A stretch of 64,000 bases of DNA, taken from positions 310,001 to 374,000 of the forward strand of contig CAWGTL010000018.1 of the NCBI GenBank assembly GCA_963825505.1, written 5' to 3'. Positions 32,804-40,622 of the stretch are shown one piece after another. The translations under genes and the position numbers were made by a program. Source of the stretch: JBBQSN01 sp963825505 (GTDB lineage Bacteria > Actinomycetota > Actinomycetes > Actinomycetales > CAWJMD01). A model generated the notes under the pieces. The model was not told the origin of the DNA. It ran no database searches and saw nothing but the letters and a program-made list of their open reading frames with translations. The first letter of the stretch is position 1. Each line of letters begins with the position of its first letter.

Positions 32804-34174
32804 ATGTCCTCGCACCGTGAAGCCCCGGAGATCTCCAAGGACCCGGTGGCCGACTCCACCGACGTGTACGCCTTCGTCTCGCCGGACAAGCCCGACACCG
32901 TCACGATCATCGCCAACTACATCCCGCTCGAGGACCCGGCCGCCGGGCCCAACTTCTACGAGTTCGGCGACGACGTCGCGTACCACCTGCACATCTCGAA
33001 CTCGGGTAGCGGCAAGCCCGACATCACCTACACGTTCCGGTTCACCACCCGGGTCCGGAACCCCAAGACGTTCCTCTACAACACCGGTCCGATCAGCGCC
33101 CTGAGCGACAAGACGTTCAACCGCCGGCAGTTCTACTCGGTGACGCGCACGGCCGGGCGGCGCAGCCGCGTGCTCGCAGAGGACCTGCCCAGTCCCCCGT
33201 GCAACATCGGCGTGCGGTCCACCCCGAACTACCCGGCGCTCGCCGAGGACGCCTACCACCGGATCGGCGAGGGCAGGACGGTGTTCGCCGGCCAGCGGGC
33301 CGACCCCTTCTACGTCGACACAGGGGCGATCTTCGACCTGCTCGCGCTGCGTCCGTTCGAGAACCTGCACCTCATCGCACGGTCGGCCTCCGCGGGCGTC
33401 AACGCGTTCGCCGACGTGAACGTCCACAGCATCGTGCTCCAGGTACCGATCACGGACCTGACCAGGCACGGCCGCCGGCCGAAGTCGGTCGACGACCCGG
33501 ACGCGGTCATCGGCGTGTGGACCTCCGCCCAGCGCCAGCGCGCACGGATCTTCGACCAGGACGACGGTGTCTACCGCGGGTCGGGCAAGTGGGTGCAGGT
33601 CTCACGGCTCGGCAACCCGTTGTTCAACGAGGTCATCGTCCCGATGGGGCGCAAGGACGAGTGGAACGCCGAGGAGCCGGCCGAGGACGCCGACTACCTC
33701 AAGTACGTGCAACGGCCCGAGGTCGGTGCCTTGCTCCCGGTCCTCTACCCGGGCGTCTTCCCGAACCTGGCCGCCTACGGCAAGGACCGCGCCGACCTGG
33801 TCGCGATCCTGCTCACCGGCATCCCCACCGGTGTGGTCCCGGGGTTCCAGAACTTCACGGGGCCCACCTACGCCGACATGCTGCGGCTCAACACCGCCGT
33901 ACCGCCCGCGACGAGCCCGAGCAACCTCGGGATCCTCGGCGGCGACCTCGCCGGCTTCCCCAACGGACGTCGTCCTGCCGACGACGTCACCTCGATCGAG
34001 CTCAAGGCGGTCGCCGGCGCGACCATCCCGCTCGTCGACCCGTCCTACACCCCGGACGGCGCGGCCTCGCTCGTCGAGCAGGGCGTGGCCCCGGTGGAGT
34101 ACCTGGACTCGTTCCCGTACCTGGGGCACCCCTACAGCGGCTACACCTCGAGGCCGGGCGAGGTGAGCGTGTGA
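32804..34174 (+). CDS. DUF4331 domain-containing protein without signal peptide
   Basis: 456 residues from ATG 32804. The N-terminus SSHREAPEISKDPVADSTDV is the usual start of the mature DUF4331 domain; further family landmarks are YAFVSPDKPDTV, NYIPLEDPAAGPNFY and the FADVNVHSI region. Many DUF4331 proteins carry a signal peptide, whereas here translation begins exactly at the domain. Function unknown. The upstream gene encodes a Tat-signal protein and the downstream gene (4-bp overlap) a His-rich protein, so the three form one unit. Confidence 0.88.
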   Translation: MSSHREAPEISKDPVADSTDVYAFVSPDKPDTVTIIANYIPLEDPAAGPNFYEFGDDVAYHLHISNSGSGKPDITYTFRFTTRVRNPKTFLYNTGPISALSDKTFNRRQFYSVTRTAGRRSRVLAEDLPSPPCNIGVRSTPNYPALAEDAYHRIGEGRTVFAGQRADPFYVDTGAIFDLLALRPFENLHLIARSASAGVNAFADVNVHSIVLQVPITDLTRHGRRPKSVDDPDAVIGVWTSAQRQRARIFDQDDGVYRGSGKWVQVSRLGNPLFNEVIVPMGRKDEWNAEEPAEDADYLKYVQRPEVGALLPVLYPGVFPNLAAYGKDRADLVAILLTGIPTGVVPGFQNFTGPTYADMLRLNTAVPPATSPSNLGILGGDLAGFPNGRRPADDVTSIELKAVAGATIPLVDPSYTPDGAASLVEQGVAPVEYLDSFPYLGHPYSGYTSRPGEVSV

Positions 34175-34587
34175 GCGGGGAGCACCCGCACGACCACCAG
34201 CACCCCCACCCGCATCGGCACGAGGCCGGCCAGGGTCCGGTCATGATCGACGTCGGGGCGGGCGCGGGGGCGCTCGTCCTGCGGACCTCGGCCGACATGG
34301 TCGGTGCGGAGATCGACATCACGCCGGTCGGCAACGACGACGTGCGTCGGCACGTCGCCGTCCACACCCGACCGGTGCCCGGCCACGCCGCCGTGCACGC
34401 CGCCGTCTACGACGGGCTCGACGCCGGCCGGTACCGCCTCTGGTGGCCGCCCGGGACCGTGGCCGGGGAGGTGGAGGTCCGTGCCGAGGGCGTGACGGAG
34501 ACCGAGTGGGCCGACCTCGTCGCGACGGCACCCGCAGATCCGCTGCGTCCCAGCCCGGCACGGGGTCGCGGCGGCGACGCCGTCTAG
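34171..34587 (+). CDS. Small protein with His-rich N-terminus, last gene of the DUF4331 cassette
   Basis: 138 residues from GTG 34171, overlapping the DUF4331 stop. Residues 5-18 are eight His among Pro, Asp and Arg (HPHDHQHPHPHRH), a likely metal-binding tail. The rest, starting PVMIDVGAGAGALVLRTSAD, should be beta-rich (VGAEIDITPVG, RHVAVHTRP, YRLWWPPG). Similar actinobacterial proteins are sometimes labelled phospholipase, but no lipase motif is visible and I do not support that name. A metal-binding partner or chaperone role is inference. Its TAG stop is also the start of the ctaA -10 box. Confidence 0.72.
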   Translation: MSGEHPHDHQHPHPHRHEAGQGPVMIDVGAGAGALVLRTSADMVGAEIDITPVGNDDVRRHVAVHTRPVPGHAAVHAAVYDGLDAGRYRLWWPPGTVAGEVEVRAEGVTETEWADLVATAPADPLRPSPARGRGGDAV

Positions 34588-34590
34588 CCT
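34585..34590 (+). promoter_or_regulatory. -10 box of ctaA (TAGCCT), overlapping the upstream stop codon
   Basis: TAGCCT begins with the TAG stop of the His-rich gene and ends 6 nt before the ctaA GTG at 34597. ctaA should have its own leaderless transcript. Confidence 0.5.
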
Positions 34591-34596
34591 GGGGAG

Positions 34597-35508
34597 GTGC
34601 TCGCCCCCGCCCCCGCTCCCCCCTCCACCTGGATGCGGCGCGTGCTGCTGGCCAACGTGGTGGTGCAGGTGCTCATCGTCGTCACCGGCGGCCTGGTGCG
34701 ACTCACCGGATCGGGGCTGGGCTGCCCCACCTGGCCCGAGTGCGTCCCCGGGTCGTACGTGCCCGTGGTCGAGCAGGCCGAGGGCTTCCACAAGTACATC
34801 GAGTTCGGCAACCGCACGCTGACCGGGGTCGTCGGGCTCGCCGCGCTCGGTGCCCTGGTCGTCACCGTGCTGCTGGTGCGGCGTGGGCGGCCACGCCGCC
34901 TGCTGGTGCTGGGTGCTGCGCCGCTCGTCCTCACCGTCGTCCAGGCCGTCCTCGGCGGCATCACGGTCCTGACGCAGCTGCACCCGGTCACCGTCGCGGC
35001 GCACTTCCTGGTGTCGATGGCGCTCATCGCCGTGTCGGTGCTGCTGCTGGACCGGCTCGGCCGGCCGGACGGGCGGGCCGTGCCCGTGGTGCGGCGCGAG
35101 GTGCTCGGCCTCGGGACCCTGCTGGTGCTCGTGGGCGCGGTGGTGCTGGTGCTCGGGACCGTCGTCACCGGGTCCGGCCCGCACTCCGGCGACGCGGACA
35201 CCCCCGCGCGCTTCGGCCTCGACCCGCGCACCATCTCCTGGCTGCACGCCGACACCGTGCTGCTGTTCGTCGGCCTGGCCGTGGGGCTGGTGGTGGTCCT
35301 GCGCGTCCTCGACGCTCCGCGGCGGACCCGGCACCGGGCCGCGTGGCTGCTCGGGATCACGCTGGCTCAGGGCCTGGTCGGCTACGTGCAGTACGCGACC
35401 GACCTGCCCGAGGCCCTGGTGCTCGCGCACATGCTCGGCGCCAGCCTGCTCGTCGTGGCGCTCACCCTGACCGTCGCCGCCCTGCACGATCGGGCACCTG
35501 CGGGCTGA
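34597..35508 (+). CDS. ctaA: Haem A synthase (COX15/CtaA family)
   Basis: 303 residues from GTG 34597, about eight membrane segments. CtaA oxidises the C8 methyl of haem O to give haem A. Family signatures: GGLVRLTGSGLGCPTWPECV (about 31-50) with the paired cysteines, the first haem-ligand His region EGFHKYIEFGNRTLTG, HPVTVAAHFLVSMAL, and in the second half SWLHADTVLLFVGL and VLAHMLGASL. It converges on a membrane protein and on ctaB beyond it, the other haem A gene. Confidence 0.92.
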   Translation: MLAPAPAPPSTWMRRVLLANVVVQVLIVVTGGLVRLTGSGLGCPTWPECVPGSYVPVVEQAEGFHKYIEFGNRTLTGVVGLAALGALVVTVLLVRRGRPRRLLVLGAAPLVLTVVQAVLGGITVLTQLHPVTVAAHFLVSMALIAVSVLLLDRLGRPDGRAVPVVRREVLGLGTLLVLVGAVVLVLGTVVTGSGPHSGDADTPARFGLDPRTISWLHADTVLLFVGLAVGLVVVLRVLDAPRRTRHRAAWLLGITLAQGLVGYVQYATDLPEALVLAHMLGASLLVVALTLTVAALHDRAPAG

Positions 35509-35514
35509 CCCGGG

Positions 35515-36039
35515 TCAGAGCCCGCGCTCGCGCCACCACCCGCGGGGCCGGTCCCGCCCAGCGCGTTCCCGCGGCGGTCCGGTCAGGCACGCGCCCGCGA
35601 GCCACACGGCGGCCGCGGCCGCCGTGAGCGGGCCGCCCCACAACGCGCGGACGTCGTCGTCCTGCTCGGCCGCGTCCAGGACGAACGGCAGCAGCAGCAG
35701 CGCCAGCGCGAGGAGCCCGGCGACGGCGGCCTGCCAGCGCGACCCCGGGGCGTCCACAGAGCTCGCGCGGGTGAGGGCGATGCCCACGGCGACGATCCCG
35801 AGCAGCGCAGTGCTCCAGAACCACAGCGGGTACGACGAGTCCTCGAACGAGCTCATGAACGGGGTCTGCCACCAGTCGTAGACCTCGTCGGCGCCGTCGT
35901 CGTCGACCGCGACCCAGGGCACCAGCAGCGAGTGCAGCCCGAACGCGGCCGGCGCGAGGAAGGTCAGGGCGGTGACGCGGCCGTCCTGACGGCCGGGTCG
36001 GGTGTCCGAGGTGTCCGGGGTGTCCCAGTCGGTGCTCAC
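35515..36039 (-). CDS. Four-pass membrane protein of unknown function
   Basis: 174 residues from GTG 36039, preceded by CATCCT 6 nt upstream (leaderless). Hydrophobic segments: ALTFLAPAAFGLHSLLVPWV (about 23-42), LWFWSTALLGIVAVGIAL, VAGLLALALLLLPFVL and AAAAAVWLAGACL. A periplasmic-looking acidic loop DDDGADEVYDWWQ lies between the first two. No family recognised. Its place between ctaA and ctaB hints at the cytochrome oxidase branch, but nothing in the sequence proves it. Confidence 0.7.
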   Translation of the reverse strand: MSTDWDTPDTSDTRPGRQDGRVTALTFLAPAAFGLHSLLVPWVAVDDDGADEVYDWWQTPFMSSFEDSSYPLWFWSTALLGIVAVGIALTRASSVDAPGSRWQAAVAGLLALALLLLPFVLDAAEQDDDVRALWGGPLTAAAAAVWLAGACLTGPPRERAGRDRPRGWWRERGL

Positions 36040-36045
36040 GGGCAC

Positions 36046-36051
36046 AGGATG
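36046..36051 (-). promoter_or_regulatory. -10-like box of the membrane protein gene (CATCCT), leaderless
   Basis: On the minus strand CATCCT ends 6 nt before GTG 36039, inside the 23-bp gap after ctaB. Confidence 0.35.
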
Positions 36052-36062
36052 CCCGAGATGTG

Positions 36063-37022
36063 TCAGAACCGGACGAACGGGTCCACACCCACCGCGACGA
36101 ACAGCAGCGTCAGGTAGGTGATCGAGACGTGGAAGACGCGCATCGCGCCCACGTCGCGGCCCCGCTCCGTGCCCTGCGACCGGCGCGAGAGCAGGTGCGA
36201 CTCCACCAGGAACCAGGCGCCGAGCGCGACCGCCGCCACGGCGTACAGCGGACCGGTGGGTGCCACCGGCACCAGGAGCAGCGAGCAGGCCACCATCGCC
36301 CACGAGTAGCCGATGATCCGGCGCGCCACCACGGCCGGGCGCTCGACGGCCCCCAGCATCGGGACGTCGACGGCGGCGTAGTCGTCGCCGAAGCGCATCG
36401 ACAGCGGCCAGTAGTGCGGTGGGGTCCACAGGAAGATCACGCCGAACAGCACGACCGCCGCCCACGACACCGAGTTCGTCACCGCCGACCAGCCGATCAG
36501 CACCGGCATGCAGCCGGCGGCCCCGCCCCAGACGATGTTCTGCGGCGTCCGGCGCTTGAGTCCGAGGGTGTAGACGAAGACGTAGAACAGGATCGCGGCC
36601 AGCGCCAGGGCGGCCGAGAGCCAGTTGACCAGCAGGCCGAGCCAGAGCGTGGCGACCACGCCCAGCGCCGCGCCGAAGGTGATCGCCTGCCGTCCGGTGA
36701 GCTCGCCGGTGACCAGCGGACGACCCTGCGTCCGCTTCATCACGCGGTCGATGTCCTGGTCGAGGTACATGTTGATCGCGTTGGCGCTACCAGCCGCCAG
36801 GCTGCCGCCCACCAGGGTGGCCAGCACCAGCCACAGCGACGGGAACCCGCCCTGGGCGAGCAGCATCGTGGGAACCGTCGTCACCAGCAGCAGCTCGACC
36901 ACGCGCGGCTTGGTGAGGGCCACGTACGCGGCGACCCTCGACCGTCGCGGCCGACCGCCCGTGGCGCCGCCGGACACCGTCCGGTCGGCACCGGGGGCGT
37001 GCGAGGGGTCGAGCGTGGTCAC
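36063..37022 (-). CDS. ctaB: Protohaem IX farnesyltransferase (haem O synthase)
   Basis: 319 residues from GTG 37022, with GGAAGAGG about 7 nt upstream. Polyprenyltransferase of the UbiA family; CtaB adds a farnesyl group to haem B. The Asp-rich prenyl-diphosphate site is NAINMYLDQDIDRVMKRTQ (about 108-126), the CtaB signature is KRRTPQNIVWGGAAGCMPVL, and LWTPPHYWPLSM is the second conserved loop. Eight to nine membrane segments. It precedes the membrane protein gene by 23 bp on the same strand and is divergent from transketolase. Confidence 0.95.
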   Translation of the reverse strand: MTTLDPSHAPGADRTVSGGATGGRPRRSRVAAYVALTKPRVVELLLVTTVPTMLLAQGGFPSLWLVLATLVGGSLAAGSANAINMYLDQDIDRVMKRTQGRPLVTGELTGRQAITFGAALGVVATLWLGLLVNWLSAALALAAILFYVFVYTLGLKRRTPQNIVWGGAAGCMPVLIGWSAVTNSVSWAAVVLFGVIFLWTPPHYWPLSMRFGDDYAAVDVPMLGAVERPAVVARRIIGYSWAMVACSLLLVPVAPTGPLYAVAAVALGAWFLVESHLLSRRSQGTERGRDVGAMRVFHVSITYLTLLFVAVGVDPFVRF

Positions 37023-37108
37023 ACGGCCTCTTCCGCTGGGGTTGCTCGTGCTCTGCGTCGCGCGTCCGGGGCTCGGGACGAGCGGGGCGGAGCCCCCGGG
37101 ACGGGCAC

Positions 37109-37114
37109 ATCCTA
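37109..37114 (-). promoter_or_regulatory. -10 box of ctaB (TAGGAT)
   Basis: On the minus strand TAGGAT lies about 87 nt upstream of the ctaB GTG, giving a leader of roughly 80 nt that contains a GC-rich hairpin. Unlike most genes here ctaB would have a leader and a ribosome site. Confidence 0.4.
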
Positions 37115-37177
37115 CGGCGTCGGGTCCCGCTCTCCGGGACGGCACCCGCCCGCACGGCGACGCCGCCGCAGCGGGGC

Positions 37178-37183
37178 TAGGGT
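37178..37183 (+). promoter_or_regulatory. -10 box of the pentose-phosphate operon (TAGGGT), leaderless
   Basis: TAGGGT ends 7 nt before the tkt GTG at 37191. Confidence 0.6.
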
Positions 37184-37190
37184 CTGTGCC

Positions 37191-39374
37191 GTGAACGCCG
37201 CGAGCAGCCCCTCGTCCTCCTCCCAGCCGCTCACCTGGTCCGATCTGGACCGCCGGGCCGTCGACACGGTGCGGGTCCTGGCCGCCGACGCCGTGCAGAA
37301 GGTCGGCAACGGCCACCCCGGCACCGCGATGAGCCTGGCGCCCGCCGCGTACCTGCTGTTCCAGCGGCACCTGCGCCACGACCCCGCCGACCCGCAGTGG
37401 GTGGGCCGCGACCGGTTCGTGCTGTCGTGCGGCCACAGCAGCCTGACGCTGTACCTCCAGCTGTACCTGTCGGGCTACCCGATGTCGCTCGACGACCTGA
37501 AGTCGTTGCGCACGTGGGGTTCCCAGACCCCGGGTCACCCGGAGTACCACCACACCCCCGGTGTCGAGATGACCACCGGCCCGCTCGGTCAGGGCCTGGC
37601 GTCCGCCGTGGGCATGGCGATGGCGGCGCGCCGCGAGCGGGGCCTGCTCGACCCCGACGCCGCGCCCGGCGACAGCCCGTTCGACCACACGATCTACGTG
37701 TTCGCGTCGGACGGCGACCTGCAGGAGGGCGTCACCTCCGAGGCGTCCTCGATCGCCGGTCACCAGAAGCTCGGCAACCTCGTCGTCCTCTACGACCAGA
37801 ACCACATCTCGATCGAGGACGACACCGACATCGCCTTCTCCGAGGACGTCCTGGCCCGCTACGCGGCCTACGGCTGGCACACCCAGCGCGTCGACTGGAC
37901 CCAGGGCGGCACCTACTCCGAGGACGTCGAGGGTCTCGACGCCGCGATCCGCGCCGCCCAGGACGAGACCGGCAAGCCCTCGATCATCGCGCTGCGGACG
38001 ATCATCGGCTGGCCCGCGCCGACCAAGCAGAACACCGGCAAGATCCACGGCTCCGCGCTGGGCGAGGAGGAGGTCGCCGCGCTGAAGACCGAGATGGGGT
38101 TCGACCCGGAGCAGACCTTCGAGGTCGCCGACGACGTCCTGGCCCACGCCCGCGAGGTGGCCGAGCGGGGTGCCGCGCTGCGGCGCGACTGGGACGCCTC
38201 GTACCAGGCCTGGCGCGAGGGCAACCCCGACGGCGCCGCGTTGCTCGACCGGATGAGCACCCGCACCCTGCCGGACGGCTGGACCGACGCGCTGCCCGAC
38301 TTCGAGCCGGGCAAGGAGGTCGCCACCCGCAAGGCGTCCGGCGAGGTGCTGGCCGCGCTCGCGCCGGTGCTGCCCGAGCTGTGGGGCGGCTCGGCCGACC
38401 TGGCGGAGAGCAACAACACCACGATGGAGGGCGAGCCGTCCTTCGTCCCGCAGGAGTGGGCCACCAAGCTCTTCCCGGGCAACCCCTACGGCCGCACGCT
38501 GCACTTCGGCATCCGCGAGCACGCCATGGGCTCGATCCTCAACGGGATCACGCTGCACGGCGGCACCCGGGCGTACGGCGGCACCTTCCTGATCTTCAGC
38601 GACTACATGCGGCCCGCGGTGCGGCTCGCCGCGCTGATGGAGCTGCCGTCGATCTTCGTCTGGACGCACGACTCGATCGGCCTCGGCGAGGACGGCCCCA
38701 CCCACCAGCCGATCGAGCACCTCGCTGCGCTGCGCGCGATCCCGGGCCTCGACGTCGTCCGCCCGGCCGACGCCGCCGAGACCGCCTGGGCGTGGCGCAC
38801 GGTCCTGGAGCACACCGACCGTCCGGCCGGCATCTGCCTGAGCCGGCAGAACCTGCCCAACCCCGCGCGCGGCGACGGCGACGCGTCCGGCGACACCCTC
38901 GGCTCCGCTGCGGGGGTGGCGCGCGGCGGCTACGTCCTGGCCGAGGCGACCGGCGGCGAGCCGGAGGTGCTCCTGGTCGCCACCGGCTCGGAGGTGCAGG
39001 TGGCGATGGCGGCACGCGAGCAGCTCCAGGCCGACGGCGTCGCCACCCGCGTGGTGTCGATGCCCTGCCGTGAGTGGTTCGACGCCCAGGACGACACCTA
39101 CCGCGACGCCGTCCTCCCGCCGGCGGTGCGCGCCCGCGTGTCCGTCGAGGCCGGGGTCGCCATGGGGTGGCGCGAGCTGGTCGGCGACGCCGGCCGCAGC
39201 ATCGCGATCGAGCACTTCGGGGCGTCGGCCGACGCCGCCACCCTGTTCCGCGAGTTCGGCTTCACCCCCGAGGCGGTGGCCGCCGCGGCCCGCGCCTCGA
39301 TCGCCTCTGCCCAGGGCGACCCCGCCCCCGGCGTGCGGCTGCCCACCGAGGGCGGCACCGGCGACCAGCACTGA
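37191..39374 (+). CDS. tkt: Transketolase
   Basis: 727 residues from GTG 37191. Thiamine-diphosphate enzyme moving two-carbon units between sugar phosphates. Visible motifs: DAVQKVGNGHPGTAMSLAP (about 32-50), GHSS, the TPP-binding GDGDLQEG variant SDGDLQEGVTSEAS (about 178-191) with YDQNHISIE, catalytic-loop FGIREHAMGSI, and THDSIGLGEDGPTHQPIEHL. It leads the operon tkt-tal-pgi-zwf-opcA-pgl. A 57-bp gap with a GAGGAG site separates it from tal. Confidence 0.97.
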   Translation: MNAASSPSSSSQPLTWSDLDRRAVDTVRVLAADAVQKVGNGHPGTAMSLAPAAYLLFQRHLRHDPADPQWVGRDRFVLSCGHSSLTLYLQLYLSGYPMSLDDLKSLRTWGSQTPGHPEYHHTPGVEMTTGPLGQGLASAVGMAMAARRERGLLDPDAAPGDSPFDHTIYVFASDGDLQEGVTSEASSIAGHQKLGNLVVLYDQNHISIEDDTDIAFSEDVLARYAAYGWHTQRVDWTQGGTYSEDVEGLDAAIRAAQDETGKPSIIALRTIIGWPAPTKQNTGKIHGSALGEEEVAALKTEMGFDPEQTFEVADDVLAHAREVAERGAALRRDWDASYQAWREGNPDGAALLDRMSTRTLPDGWTDALPDFEPGKEVATRKASGEVLAALAPVLPELWGGSADLAESNNTTMEGEPSFVPQEWATKLFPGNPYGRTLHFGIREHAMGSILNGITLHGGTRAYGGTFLIFSDYMRPAVRLAALMELPSIFVWTHDSIGLGEDGPTHQPIEHLAALRAIPGLDVVRPADAAETAWAWRTVLEHTDRPAGICLSRQNLPNPARGDGDASGDTLGSAAGVARGGYVLAEATGGEPEVLLVATGSEVQVAMAAREQLQADGVATRVVSMPCREWFDAQDDTYRDAVLPPAVRARVSVEAGVAMGWRELVGDAGRSIAIEHFGASADAATLFREFGFTPEAVAAAARASIASAQGDPAPGVRLPTEGGTGDQH

Positions 39375-39431
39375 CGGCTCCGACGTCACCGGCACCGTCC
39401 CGCAGCAGCACCCAGCGAACGAGGAGACGAC

Positions 39432-40622
39432 ATGAGCGAGAGCACCACGCAGCAGGTGGCCGAGGACGACCACTCCACCGACCGGCTGGCGGCGCTCAGC
39501 GCCGCGGGCGTCTCGATCTGGCTCGACGACCTGTCGCGCGAGCTGATCGAGTCCGGCGACCTCGAGCGGCTCGTGCAGGACAAGTACGTCGTCGGCGTCA
39601 CCACGAACCCGACGATCTTCGCCAGCGCGCTGTCGGACGGCGAGAGGTACTCCGACCAGGTCACCGAGCTCGCCGAGCGGGGCGCGAGCGTCGACGAGGC
39701 GATCTTCGAGATCACCACCGAGGACGTCCGGCGCGGGTGCGACGTCCTGCGGCCGGTGTACGACGCCACCGACGGGGTCGACGGCCGGGTCTCGATCGAG
39801 GTCGACCCCGGGCTGGCCCGCGACACCGGCGCCACCGTCGAGATGGCGCAGCGGCTCTGGGACGCGGTCGACCGGCCGAACCTGTTCATCAAGATCCCCG
39901 CGACGATCGAGGGCCTCCCCGCGATCAGCCAGGTGCTGGCCAAGGGCATCAGCGTCAACGTGACGCTGATCTTCAGCCTCGACCGCTACCGCGCGGTGAT
40001 GCAGGCGTTCCTGGTCGGGCTCGAGCAGGCCCGCGAGGCCGGGCTCGACCTGTCCACGATCGAGTCGGTGGCCAGCTTCTTCGTCTCGCGCGTCGACGCC
40101 GAGATCGACGAGCGGCTCGACGCCAACGGCACCCCGGAGGCGGCCGCGCTCAAGGGCCAGGCCGGCGTCGCCAACGCCCGCCTCGCCTACCACGCGTGGA
40201 CCGAGGTGTTCTCGACCCCGCGCTGGGAGGTCCTGGCCGGTGCCGGCGCCCACCCGCAGCGCCCGCTCTGGGCGTCCACGGGCGTGAAGAACCCCGACTA
40301 CCCCTCGACCCTGTACGTCGACCAGCTGGTCGCGCCGGGCGTGGTGAACACGATGCCGGGCAAGACCCTCGAGGCCACCGAGAAGGAGGCCCGGTTCGAC
40401 GGCGGGATCGCCACCGACACCGTGACGGGTACCGAGACCGAGTCGGACGCCCTGCTCGACAGCCTGGAGCGCCTCGGCGTCTCGTACGCCGAGGTCACCG
40501 AGCAGCTCGAGAAGGAGGGGGTGGACAAGTTCGACGCGTCCTGGGCCGAGCTGCAGGCCACGGTCTCCGACGAGCTGGCCCGGTTCGCCACCGCCGACTC
40601 CTCCGCGCAGGCCCAGCAGTGA
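39432..40622 (+). CDS. tal: Transaldolase
   Basis: 396 residues from ATG 39432, with GAGGAG 9 nt upstream. Three-carbon transfer step of the non-oxidative pentose phosphate pathway. The Schiff-base lysine lies in NLFIKIPATIEGL (about residue 153), preceded by the conserved GVTTNPTIFASAL (about 54-66). This long actinobacterial form (class with a C-terminal extension) is normal in length. Its stop overlaps the pgi GTG. Confidence 0.96.
   Translation: MSESTTQQVAEDDHSTDRLAALSAAGVSIWLDDLSRELIESGDLERLVQDKYVVGVTTNPTIFASALSDGERYSDQVTELAERGASVDEAIFEITTEDVRRGCDVLRPVYDATDGVDGRVSIEVDPGLARDTGATVEMAQRLWDAVDRPNLFIKIPATIEGLPAISQVLAKGISVNVTLIFSLDRYRAVMQAFLVGLEQAREAGLDLSTIESVASFFVSRVDAEIDERLDANGTPEAAALKGQAGVANARLAYHAWTEVFSTPRWEVLAGAGAHPQRPLWASTGVKNPDYPSTLYVDQLVAPGVVNTMPGKTLEATEKEARFDGGIATDTVTGTETESDALLDSLERLGVSYAEVTEQLEKEGVDKFDASWAELQATVSDELARFATADSSAQAQQ

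Noticed and set aside
34171..34587. Phospholipase function for the His-rich protein.
   Set aside because: The label is used for similar proteins, but no GxSxG, HKD or zinc-phospholipase motif is visible; the histidines are clustered in a tail.
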